Source: Trichoplax sp. H2
Taxonomy: Eukaryota > Placozoa > Uniplacotomia > Trichoplacea
Reading direction: 5' to 3'
Assembly: GCA_003344405.1 (NCBI GenBank)
Contig: NOWV01000063.1
Coordinates: 62,001-126,000 of the forward strand
DNA length: 64,000 nucleotides
The notes under the pieces: model-generated
What the model was told of the DNA's origin: nothing
What the model saw: only the letters and a program-made list of their open reading frames with translations
The model's database searches: none
Shown: piece by piece, positions 53,401 to 64,000 of the stretch
Layout: every line of letters begins with the position of its first letter
How positions within the stretch are numbered: the first letter of the stretch is position 1
Translations under genes and position numbers: made by a program

Positions 53401-54736
53401 ATTAACAGAGTCTTAACGTCTTAACCGATTAGATATACCATTTCCAAACTGGATGAAGCCGTGGATAGAATTATCGCTGTTAAATGCCAAATGGTTGAAA
53501 GAGGAGAACTTCAAAAATCTTTAGATTTGGTAATTGTGATTTATTTAAAATTATGACTATTAAACGTGTCCTTTCAAGTCTTAGCTAAATTTTACGTTAT
53601 TTGCTACGTATATCTATCTTTAGATTACATCAAATTCCCCCAATGAATTATTTAAAATTATTTCAAGGCATTTTACAAATAATTTTACGTTGTTGCTACA
53701 ACACGGCTTATGTGAGGTATTGTAATGTACTTATTCGTTTACGATAATCTTAAAATTAATATTTAGAACAATGTAAATATTTAGCCAAATATTATTTATT
53801 CGTGATTCATCCAGACAACCGAAACTAGTCTCCTAGCTCCTATGTCTTGTTTCGCTTTCATGAAATCAAATAACGAGGATACTAGTAATGCGATGCACCC
53901 ATGGCAATTATTTGTTAGATTCTACAATAGTAGGCACGGTAGTAACTATAATGAGAATCCAGCTAGAAGATTATCGCATTCTTTCGGAAATGATGCTGTA
54001 GGAATAAAATCTAATTCTGTAAAGCAGGTATATTAACCAGTAATTATATTCAATCAATGTACAACTGGTGCACTGAAAGCTAATTTAATTTCTCACTAGA
54101 CTTTTCTTGCGACCGTGTACGATATTATATCATCTCCAGAAGTACGTTATAAGACAGATGACTTTAAGGTAACTCTATTATTGCTTGTAAATTTGGCAAT
54201 TATCCCTAATTTGATTTGCTCTAACAGTCCTATTGCGTATTCTTCTTAATATTCATGTCATCTTTATTGTTTGTATGCTATCCTATAATTACTACTCACA
54301 CTAATTTTGAAATTTCAATATTTTCGATTTAGTTGCGTGCCCTTATATTTGCAGGTTTACAGTAAGTTAATCAAAGCACTCATAAATTTCACTGGGCCTT
54401 AAATAGCTACCTAAATAACCAATTTTTTTAAATTGACATGAACCTTATTTATGCTCCTAGCTCTCAAAAACTAACTCAATGGTGTAAACTGATTAGTAGC
54501 TCTCGTAATTTAATGGAAGCTCATTATCAAAGTTGGGCTTATGTAGCTAATGGTGGTATGTTAAATAAACCTAAGTCTACTATTATTGTATTTCTTCAAC
54601 ACTAAAACATTTATTACATATATTTATTCCAGGATTTTCAGAAATTATCGATGTAATTGAAAAGCTGTCTCCTTTAAAATTCGATCTTCCAGTTACATTA
54701 ACCGTGCATGAAAAGAATGATATCTTTTACTCATAG
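50478..54736 (+). CDS. RUNDC1: RUNDC1-like, coiled coil plus RUN domain
   Basis: RUN domains bind small GTPases or trafficking proteins; vertebrate RUNDC1 has been linked to p53 and autophagosome-lysosome fusion control. Eighteen exons: 50478-50620, 50981-51062, 51299-51349, 51484-51570, 51689-51796, 51940-52016, 52253-52295, 52504-52635, 52786-52938, 53110-53174, 53274-53330, 53433-53529, 53624-53716, 53815-54027, 54100-54168, 54333-54361, 54461-54555, 54633-54736; 1698 nt, 565 aa (human about 613). An in-frame TAA lies 9 bases before the ATG, which fixes the start. The first half is coiled coil (LLRELERFAFQGIPEL, LKLQLEDLERYAAQ, TTQVIDLERYISYLQ), followed by a Ser-rich linker. The C-terminal half is the RUN domain (SKLDEAVDRIIAVKCQM, NNFTLLLQHGLCE, HPWQLFVRFYN, LSQWCKLISSSRNLMEAHY). 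No signal peptide or TM. Assignment rests on domain order and motifs. Confidence 0.8.
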
Positions 54737-56723
54737 CTAAACTTCATTCCCCATTTCTAGTCATTTGGTTTGGCTTAGAACTAACCTATTTTCAGTACTG
54801 TAATATCGGTTAACAACATAAGAAAACGTGTTGACTTCGATGATTGCAAAATTCTCATGTACTAAAGAAATCTTTAACGTGACTCATATTTTTGCATAAA
54901 TCTATATTGCAGATGCGAAAGTTTTTCGATCGAAATTATGTCATAGTTGTCGTTTTTGGATCTAAGAAATATCGAAAAATTTAAAAGCAGAGCTTCATTA
55001 ACTATTAATTACGAATTAGCAGCTTTTATACGCGAATGCATTCACTACTGTTACGAATTATCCAATAATACAACTGATACTACCTGAAATCTATTTCTAA
55101 GCTAGCGAAAAAAAGCGTAATTATCATACATCTATGGTACTATTTATTCGATTCTGTACACAATTTTGAAAGCACAAGTAGAGTTAATATATTACTATAT
55201 TGGTTTTTGTAAATATTAAGTTCTAATCTGCATTCATTAATTTAAATTAAAGGATCCTAAATTAGCACATTCATATTATCGATATAAAATCGTATAGCTC
55301 AAATTACTTGAATAGCGATAATTGTATTTTGTATCGCTGCAAGTGACTTATTAAGCGAGTGTTAGTTGAATTTTATCCTTTTCGAGTATAAAATCTAAAA
55401 CTCCTAAAAATCTTTATATCATTGAAAATTATAGCCTCTTGATACAGCCAATAAAAAGATTCCCTTGCTAAAATGTAACAAAATATTTTGACTGCAATGT
55501 CAGCCGTTTAATATTGTGGTATTCTTCTCTTCGAATTCAATAAAATCCGTATTTAACTAGAAGAGCCTCATACAAATATTAAAGTTTTAAGCCATTACCA
55601 TATCTGATCGTATTCGATTTCATATCTGATCATATTTGATTACAAAACGAAAGAAAAACCCACGCTTCTGTTTCTCTTCATCTGTTGTATACAATAAAAA
55701 TTTGAATTCATGTAGTTAAGCATACAACAGCAACAATGTTAGAGAGAAATTGTACTCGATAGGTAAGCCATTGCTCAGCACATGAATGCTAGTGCATCTA
55801 ATTAAAACTTCTTATAAATTACTTTATTACGTCAGTAAATGTAGTAACTTTGATTACAGTTATTCAGCCATACAACCAGAATAGTAGAATATTTACTAAA
55901 GATTCCTGCTCAATCCAATCTTGTGTAAGGGGAGTAAGCACTTAGCATTTTAAGATAAACTGCAAGTATTATCGATTAATTATTATTACATTTGTTCCGA
56001 TTCAGGCCAAAGGATTATAATATAATTAAAGGCAAATAAAGTTAAGCATCCATGAAGTAGTAATTCCTTAAAATCCATCATATTTCACCCTAAAAATTAG
56101 CTGTTCAATCTATGCATAATTAGTTACTAGAACTAATACGTAGCAATTGCTACGTGGTCATCACTCATTAATTATTTTAGCCAATATTACAGCGGCCAGA
56201 TCTATGGATAGAGTAGGAATAGCTAAGATTGAGTTAACTAAACTTATGAACAAATAAAGCTCCGATGTTTTTTGTACAAACTAATTTAAATTTTAACAAG
56301 ACAAAATCTGTTCGCCTATAACTATATCTTGTACTAATACATTTTTCATCGTGCACGGTAAGAAATAAAGAAGTATTAATAAACATCCAGATTTTTCGGT
56401 ATACATTTTAAATATTGGATGCACAAACAATTAATCCGCAGTTTCCGAAATATAAAGTTCGCTTTGTGATCTTTTCATGTTTGTAAAATATAAATTAACC
56501 GGGCAAAGCGAGTGTTTAAGGCATAAATTAGTCTTACAATAAAGGTTCCATCTGTTGATGAATTATTATCTCATGAAAGTGAATTATATCGTAATTTTTA
56601 CACGGTCATGCCAAAATTAGAGCCAATCTCAGTATTAAAATGGTAATTTTTTAATTAGATAGAGAATAATAACATTTATCCCGAAACAATAATCATTGTT
56701 ACCAGCAATTTATAAATAAGTTA
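54737..56723. other. Intergenic between convergent RUNDC1 and WD40 genes
   Basis: AT-rich 3' flanks of both genes; AATAAA at 55539-55544 may serve RUNDC1. No coding signal seen on either strand. Confidence 0.55.
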
Positions 56724-58780
56724 TTATTTCCAAACTGATAATGCATTATCGTCGCCTCCAGAAGATAGATATTTTCCCGATCTCGAGAAACAACAAGCTC
56801 TCACAGCAGATTTCGATCTCAGACTGAAATAGGAGAATGTGTACATTAATACATTAGTAAAATTCTCACAGGTAATAATAATTATATAACATACTACATT
56901 GAATAGCATCGATATCTTTTCTAATTTCTGCATGGTATGAAGAAGTTTATTTATTTAAATTGGCCAAGCAGAAGTCACTTGAATATTAAAGGATGTAATC
57001 TATATACTATTAAAGAGAAAGTACAAATGTAATACTACTTTCTTTCCAGGTTATAAATATTATTATAGCATTCTACCCTAAGACTAATTCGTTTTATAGT
57101 AATAACTATGTTCTATAGTTTTGTGTAAAGGAATAATTTAACATCACTAAAAGCGATAAAACTGTCCCTATATGTTCATGCATGTTCTATTTACAAGGGA
57201 TTTTTAAGAATCAAAGAATTTTCTCTTATAAGTCCCTATATTTACTCACACGTGCAATGGTGTCGATTTCAGCGCAGTCTTTTCCGCCTCCCAGATGCAT
57301 ATCGTTCGATCAGTAGACCCCGTAGCAATTTTTCCATCAGCTGAAAATGCAATTGTCTATATATAATACATAATAATTATGGCATTACCGGTTTCGTATC
57401 AATGACATGTATGCAAAGCAACGACATTAAAAACATGAATATCATGAATCTTAATCTATTTATAGTGTTAGCATGATTGCATAACAGCTACAAATAGTAA
57501 CAGTAGAACGAAGTTTTACATCATTAATAATGCTACATACAACATCCTCATAAGAAACATGGCATTAAATCTATCAACATAGCGTCCCTTTAGATATTTC
57601 GTTCGTTGGAGTAATTAAAGCGAATAAAAATAATTTACATAGTTTTTCTAGCCATATCCATGTTCTGCGATTATATCGTTTATTTGCATCATTTAAAATA
57701 TTCGAAAGAGATTCACTACTTGATATATAGATTAACTAAATATATAACAATCCTAACATTGTCACATAAATCCACATAACGAAAAGCCTACCAATCCATT
57801 GCATAGATACGGTTTACATTCTATATTTAGAGGATAATGATGTTTCTATCGTACTTAGAGTCGGTAGTTATTTCCAAATTCTTTTCATTTTGCACACTGT
57901 TCTACGCCAATGTACTCTACTACCGCACTATACTTCATTTTGATATAATATAAAACTATCAAGTTACTGCTACTTTGATGCGATGTAATTATAGACTTAC
58001 CGTGACCATTTCAGTATGATATCCCTCTAATATGTTGACTATTTCGCATAACATTGTATTCCACACCCGAACACATTTACCAGAACAGGATGCAATTTCA
58101 CCACCATCGCCACTAAATCGACACTGTATCACCGGATTATATGGATCAGTTAAAATACTAGTAATCTTACCGGAAACGCGATTCCATAATCGTATTGTCC
58201 GATCGTCAGAACAAGTGGCTAATAAAATTCCATCAGGAGAAAACTGGGCAGAATGAATTGGCCCTTCATGACCTTCTAAGCATAGATATTTACCATTGAT
58301 ATATTGTCCACTACCAGGTACAATATCATATAATTTAATGGTACAATCTTTCGATGCCGTGGCTAAACATTTACCATCAGGTGAAAATGTGCATGCCGTG
58401 ACGGTATTTTCATGAGCTTCAAATCGTGCAACGCGACGGCCTAATTTAATATTCCATAACATAACTAAATGATCTTCTGAACCACTTGCCAAAATATGCG
58501 TATCAATGGAACTAAAAGAGCAACAAGTTACAGCTTTTTTATGTTGCTTGAAAACTCGATATAATCGGCCACTTTTCAATTCCCACAGAGCAATTGTACT
58601 ATCAGCAGAAGTGGTGACAATGAAGGTATCATCGGGTGAAAATTCAATGCTTAAAATTGGCGCTTCATGTTTTTCATGAATGTAATGGATGACTTTGCCG
58701 CCGAAAGTTTTACTACTGCTAATGCAATCGAAACCATTTTCTTTTTTAGATGTTTTCTTTTTACTTTGAGTTTGTCCCAT
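56724..58780 (-). CDS. Seven-repeat WD40 protein, probably N-myristoylated
   Basis: Three exons: 58780-58001, 57356-57250, 56823-56724; 987 nt, 328 aa. Seven WD40 repeats form one complete propeller, each with a GH- or H-start, FS.DG and a final WN/WE/YD: for example HEAPILSIEFSPDDTF, HENTVTACTFSPDGK, GHEGPIHSAQFSPDG, and the last, VRACCFSRSGKYLSSGG. The protein stops right after the seventh repeat, so it carries no extra catalytic domain. The N-terminus MGQTQSKKKTSKK fits a myristoylation signal (Gly2, Ser6) plus basic patch, so it probably sits at a membrane as a scaffold. WD40 families are hard to separate by eye; WDR38 has a similar size but I do not claim orthology. Confidence 0.88.
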
Positions 58781-59640
58781 TTTTCTTGTTGGCAGTTTTC
58801 AATGATAATAAGTGATCATTGAGTAAAATGGTATTACAATGGATGAAAGTTGGTTTTTTTACAAATTTCTAGCACAGTTTATAGGATAGAAAATCCTGTG
58901 TGCATGTAACACTAACCGAGATGTATTGTAAAAAATGAAAAATGAAAAAAAATGGATGACTAAGTAGCTATCAATTTATGTTATTAAACGTCAGTGTCCA
59001 AGAGTACTAGGGACATTGACCAATTATACGTGTTATAGATATTGTAGTAAATAATGGACAGTAGATGAATCAATATCGACCATTAGGGTTGTATAAGAAA
59101 TACAATATCAAATAATGCCAATCGTTAGGCGTTACTTTGTAGCAATACTGGATCCAATTTCCTATTACGCAGGTAGAAATTTTATCAGCTATTATAGAAA
59201 TAACAGGGTGTTCAAACTGTACACCAAAATTGAAAGATTGAAGTTAGACCAAGATATTGCCAATTAATACTGGTAATAGATAATAATCTATGCCTCAATA
59301 TCGATTATTAATCAGTTAATCGTTACAAAAACTAATAAAAACGACAGTACTCTATGTGTGTACAGTATCAGTAGAACATAGAAGCGTAAACTCCCTCGAA
59401 TGATTAAGTCGATAACAAGGCGATAACAATTTCAACAAGCTAGTCAATGTCCAAGTTACTAATTGCACAACATCTACAGCTATGCGAGTACAGATACGAA
59501 TATACGTATGTCCAGTTTTCCGATACAATAACTGGCAGATATTGCAACTTATCGGCTAGAGCAAAGAACAAGAAGAAAGTGATAGAAACAGATCGATGAT
59601 CGATCTAAAGCTTGGAGGATTCCCTTCGATTAACATAAGA
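58781..59640. other. Intergenic, no gene seen
   Basis: Between the WD40 gene start and the end of the minus-strand gene to the right. It should contain the WD40 promoter. Nothing distinctive noticed. Confidence 0.5.
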
Positions 59641-62340
59641 CTAGAAACAACTTATTTCAGTTAGAAAATCAAGCCAATATTGAAGATGGTTACCGATTTG
59701 CTGCGATGAATGATTTATAGCCGGTAAGAATTGATCGATTGGCGATGTTGGACAGCCAGTAAAATCATGGAGGCCACGTAAAACCTACAAGGGAAATTCA
59801 CACCGATTATTAGTGCACAAACAAGATCGCAGCTATCTCGTTTAGAATACGAAAAGCAAATGAATTATTAGCATATAGGAAAATGTGGCACTGTGACGTC
59901 TGTGCAGCAGTAAGAGAGAAGAGTTGGAGACGGTGGAAGAAGTGTAACATTTTTACTTGAGTAGTCCCTGCTATTGGTACATGTGCTGCTGTCAAGTCCA
60001 TTACAAAAGCAACTGTATTATCAAGTGTAGATGTCCATAGGCATTCCCTATGCATTAACTACCAAAGAGAAAACCTTTCTCCCTCAGGCATCATGATCAT
60101 GGATATATAGAGAAAACTTTTCAAAACAGATTCAGAACAAGAAATTCGACACAACTGTGCTGTAGACTGGTCGTTCTTTCAAGTTGATCCCATACTACTA
60201 TAAGGCTAAAATCTTTTCTGACCCATCTCCCCTAATATGCGTAGAACCATACCAAGATCAAATCGTGGAGAATTGAGGGTTATGGCTGGTTTACTTTTTG
60301 TCAAAGAATTGATTTCCTGTATCATAAATTCATCAACTGTTGCTTAAAAAGAAAGAAAAAGGATTTAATTTCATTTAGTTTCTTTTTTTTAAATCACCTC
60401 TCAAGGATATACAGTACTTATAATAATTTAGCGTTATTATTGCTAACTTGCACTATGATTGGGACACTTTGAAACAAGGTTGAGATTAGGGGATAACACC
60501 GATTTATTTATCCTATTTTATCTATCAAGCCACTTACAGCAATCAGTGAGTCTTGCAAATTAGTATAACATTATAGTGGTTGACACAATCCATCCACTAC
60601 CATTTAAACTAATTTAGATGTTATTTACCAGCTATTACATTAAAATCTTAAATTACCTTACTGTTCATCGTTAAATCTACCAAATATAAAGAAATACTCT
60701 ATGAAGGAGAATACTAAATATTAACCTTCGTTACATACTGTTAGAGGTGATTTCACTTTAAAATCGGCACTTATCGTTATGACAGTTTGCAGAGAATTTT
60801 ACGGATCAGATTCGTGGTTCCAAATGGGCACTTCGCACAACTTAGAAGTAGCCTTATGTAATGCAAGAAATCTTTCCCTACTAATCTGCTATTATACAGC
60901 AACATTAACATCAAAATTACTAACGGCTTCTACCAGAGAATACTAATATAATGATCGAGACAAATCGCTTTCTCATCACCTCATTGAATGCTCAAAAGCC
61001 AGGAAATTCTAACCAAACACTTACATTGTTTATTACATTGCATAACAATTATAGTAGTGAGCGCTAGGACAAATGTACAACATGGCGCTGTCTACCTCAT
61101 GTCATGTAAAATACTCTCGTTTTGACAGACTACTATAAAATTTCAAGAAGGAAAAGTCTTTGTGTCTTTTACTAATAGCAAATTTGAGTCATTTACTCTT
61201 TGTCGCAAGTGTCTTGTCTACAAGTCTATGCGGTAGAGCGGCGATTATAAAATATCACTTCAATAGGGTTTCAGTGATATGAAAAGTATGGAAACTCTTC
61301 TTTACATTACTTCCATTTTCAACTCACGACTGGATATTAATGAAGTTTCTTAGCTGATAGTGAACGTGAGACTACGATATTTCATTATTAATTAATTAAT
61401 CAATGCAAGACTAGCATTATGTGAAGGATTTTTGCGTTTAGTAAAACCACCCCCCCCCCAAAAAAAAATTAAGGATTGTTGACTTATAAATTAGAAAAAA
61501 TTCAATACCAATTCCTTATTGTCTCTATCTTAGTTTCCTATAACTATCCTCGCAGTCTAGCAACTACCCATCTGCTATCATCTTTGTAGCCGTCCATTTC
61601 AACAAGCACTCGGTGTGATTGTAAGAAATATAAGATACAGAATACTACAATTAAAACAAGGCTAGGAATATTGCTTTATTGAAGATTACCACTATCCACT
61701 TGTACGACTAGTATATCTGTAACTTGTCGACAATTTTAATCCCAATATGATACTAAAGCAGATTCCAAATGAAAGACATTTACTTTCCATAATATGGAAT
61801 AGTTTTCGTCCTTTTAGTACTCGTATAAATATTGTCACGTCGAATCAATGCTTAATCTACGTTTCAGCCCCATTACAAAATCATGATATTAGAACATCAA
61901 GGCTTCTAGAAGTACAATATTTATCCACCGAAATCATAAAATACATTGGTAGGGCAGTATATGAGAAACTACAAATGCTTCGCCATTGCATTGGCAAGTT
62001 AACGCAATAGTAGACTTCCAGAGAGATTGAATCAAGTGTAATAATGGCAATGAATGGGATTATAACCTCCATCGGTTCGCAATCTACTAACTCTAAATTG
62101 AAGTTGTAGAGCAAATCTCGAATATAACACAAGCACTACTGTAATTTGCTGAGGTTACTATTCTACATTGCCTTCGACATTAACATTAGTGACATCGACG
62201 AAACAGGGAATTCACACGCGCATAGCTAGAAGTCTTGATAGTATCCAGTCGCTAAATTTCGAGAAGTTAACGTGGATGATATAACTGGTGATATTTTTGT
62301 AGTAGCATTGTCTATCAATAACACTTTCTACAACGATAGA
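59641..62340 (-). CDS. Unidentified gene of many very small exons (3' part)
   Basis: I do not recognise the family. Linked exons by phase: 61707-61690, 61608-61568, 61353-61328, 61225-61197, 61132-61096, 61063-61037, 60880-60803, 60755-60739, 60713-60681, 60342-60253, 60197-60128, 60047-59957, 59784-59641 (stop). Two tentative exons lie upstream, 62340-62218 and 62148-62067, giving 906 nt, 301 aa in frame. Protein-like stretches: VLVEMDGYKDDSRW, RERFLALHKATSKLCEVPIW, SFIEYFFIFATVDEFMIQEI, LDNTVAFVMDLTAAHVPIAG and HLQYWLDFLTEISCF at the end. The pattern is helical and soluble, with no signal peptide and no catalytic motif seen. Exons range from 17 to 144 nt and one proposed intron is only 55 bp. 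There is no clear start codon, so the gene probably continues to higher coordinates. An 83-codon open frame at 61881-62132 competes with exon 62148-62067 and may be the true reading. Confidence 0.5.
61450..61468 (+). repeat. C10-A9 homopolymer pair
   Basis: Ten Cs followed directly by nine As, within an intron of the minus-strand gene model. Possible assembly or sequencing weak point. Confidence 0.8.
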
Positions 62341-64000
62341 CTAGTAAAAACTCTCGACAAAGTCACGATTTATTCGATATCCATAGTAACATAGATTCTA
62401 TAAGAATTCATTTGAAAACTATCTATCTCTTTAAAAAGCAATGCCTAATTAATATCGGTATGTAAGCCAATAACAACACTAAACCCTAATAGAAGATAGA
62501 CGAGCATATCCTATGTGAGTGGTTCTCGTAGTATAGTGGCTATATTTGAGATTACATCCGCTGGCGCTTGTTTATTATATCATGGAATTTTATCAATACA
62601 TTACTCAATTATTAAAGTTTAAAGCACTTTAAGACTAAAGTAATAATGTGGATTAAACTTGTTTTGTTTAGTAGATATGGTACATTAACTTTTATAAATC
62701 ATTTCCTCAGCAAATATTCATTGAATCATTCAGTCAAAATCCAACTAATTGAAATTTTCCATGAACGAGTAATAGCGAGAATAGTATCAACCATATTTAC
62801 TTGGTACAGTAATCGCTAAATCATAATTCTGAAAGTTGAGAAATTTTTAATGTCATCCATAGTAGTAGACACCATATAGTGCACTAAAGATTGATTAAGA
62901 TATAGTACGATCTTCAGAAAATAGTTTCAACGTGAATCTTACGTATAGTAGTATATAAAAATTCGCCAAATTACAATTAATCAAGTCATTCTGCGCAATA
63001 TGATCGTAGTAATACTAAATTAGGCCTGCCATGATTATGCATGTCTTGTATACAATAAAGTGTATCATGCTTACAATAGTAAAAATCCGTTCTTGAAACG
63101 GTCTAAAAAAGCCATGATAGGGATCAGAGAAGATAGAGATGCAATAGAAATGCACTAGTAGTAGCAATAAGGATGAATTCGATTTACTCCTTAAGGATAG
63201 TAATCACGCTGAATCAGGTTTAAAAGTGTACTGCATATGTGCCATAAAATAATGCATAACCAAACACTTGAAAACAGGGTAGACTCTAAATTCAGTTTCA
63301 CAAGTAGTTCATTTTAAAGCTGTAGATCAAAGCGTCTCCTTCACTTATATCTTGGGATGAAAGTATATATCAGAGTGCAGCAACATCAATAACGCACATA
63401 CGTATGATGGCAATACTGGACAGGGTATTACCCGCAATTTCGAAGGACTTCTTCCACTTTAATCACAATTCAATATTTACAAACCTTTAGTCATCTAATT
63501 TAATGGATAATATCAATCATCTTTTAACATAAGGTCATCAAAGAATGAGATCGAAGAGGCCTACATGGATTTTATTGCTTCATAAAATTTGTGTTATTGT
63601 AACAGTTTCACTCAGTCTAGTCATTGAGTTTCAACAGAAGTTAAAACGTGCACAAAAATAAAATATAAAATTCCATGGCAATGTCTAGATGAGATGATGC
63701 CTAATCTTATAGTTTAAACTATCGTAAATTCGAATGCCCCTAGCCTAAAATGAGACAGTGTACCAACAGATATCGAAAGTGATCATGTATAAGAATCTTC
63801 TAACGATCATCACTTGTAGTAACATTGTATAAGATAGCTTTTTCGCTAGTCTAAATAACTAATTCTATCCTTATTTGAAGTTGATACTACTAACTAAGCC
63901 AAACTTGAACCAATTTCTACAACATTACAGAGCATATAAATGGAACCGCACGACATGATAACTACAATAACAAGACTACCATTATCCTAAATAGTATATA
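62341..64000. other. AT-rich end of window, nothing firm
   Basis: May contain further upstream exons of the minus-strand gene; a few short open stretches (for example minus strand 62400-62550 and near 62720-62795) read like protein but could not be joined in phase. A tRNA-like A-box lies at 62528-62538. Otherwise nothing seen. Confidence 0.4.

Noticed and set aside
59810-60055. 81-codon minus-strand open frame as a separate gene
   Set aside because: Its first part is an exon of the larger spliced model and the rest runs through a GTAAAA donor into intron.
60980-61008. Candidate exon NFLAFEHSM in the minus-strand gene
   Set aside because: Using it breaks the reading phase; joining 61037 directly to 60880 keeps the frame.
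1-64000. CRISPR array, prophage, operon or toxin-antitoxin system
   Set aside because: The DNA is spliced eukaryotic sequence; no regular spaced repeats or bacterial gene layout are present.

Overview
The window is nuclear DNA of an animal. It is AT-rich, its genes are cut into many small exons by short introns (mostly 50-400 bp, almost all ending in TAG), and the gene set is metazoan: Dicer, LOXHD1, a GT31 glycosyltransferase, MFAP1, p190 RhoGAP, RUNDC1 and a WD40 protein. The compact layout and an almost complete LOXHD1 and p190 RhoGAP in so small a genome region suggest an early-branching animal, most likely a placozoan (Trichoplax-like). That is an inference from style and content, not proof. 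No tRNA, rRNA, CRISPR array or prokaryotic mobile element was seen.

Layout, left to right. 1-2170: spacer with one long palindrome. 2216-8327 (minus): a complete Dicer, 10 exons, 1482 aa. 8328-10591: spacer between the divergent Dicer and LOXHD1 genes, holding two tandem duplications and a perfect hairpin. 10592-26051 (plus): a LOXHD1 homologue of 45 exons, 2491 aa and 17 PLAT domains, which fills a quarter of the window. 27269-28621 (minus): intronless GT31 glycosyltransferase. 30830-33959 (plus): MFAP1, 14 exons, 440 aa. 33960-39742: mostly non-coding, with a tandem duplication and a possible broken membrane-protein gene. 39743-45882 (plus): p190 RhoGAP, 12 exons, 1629 aa. 46900-47300: a GTAC-rich minisatellite. 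48050-48630: possible exons of an unknown gene. 50478-54736 (plus): RUNDC1-like, 18 exons, 565 aa. 56724-58780 (minus): seven-repeat WD40 protein, 3 exons, 328 aa. 59641-62340 (minus): an unidentified gene made of very small exons, probably continuing upstream.

Every spliced model given here was built by eye from GT...AG borders and reading phase. For each of the multi-exon genes the coding length came out divisible by three with a single terminal stop, which is the main support for the exon borders. The neighbours do not form a pathway: RNA silencing (Dicer), splicing (MFAP1), Rho signalling (p190), Golgi glycosylation (GT31), and membrane or ciliary scaffolding (LOXHD1) sit side by side as ordinary eukaryotic genes.

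Most interesting points: the 17-PLAT LOXHD1 built from phase 1-1 modules; a Dicer whose RNase IIIa site has Lys in place of a catalytic Glu; a p190 RhoGAP that seems to lack the first pseudoGTPase domain and carries a 4 x 16-residue repeat; and the micro-exon gene at the right end. I found no wholly new system that I can defend.
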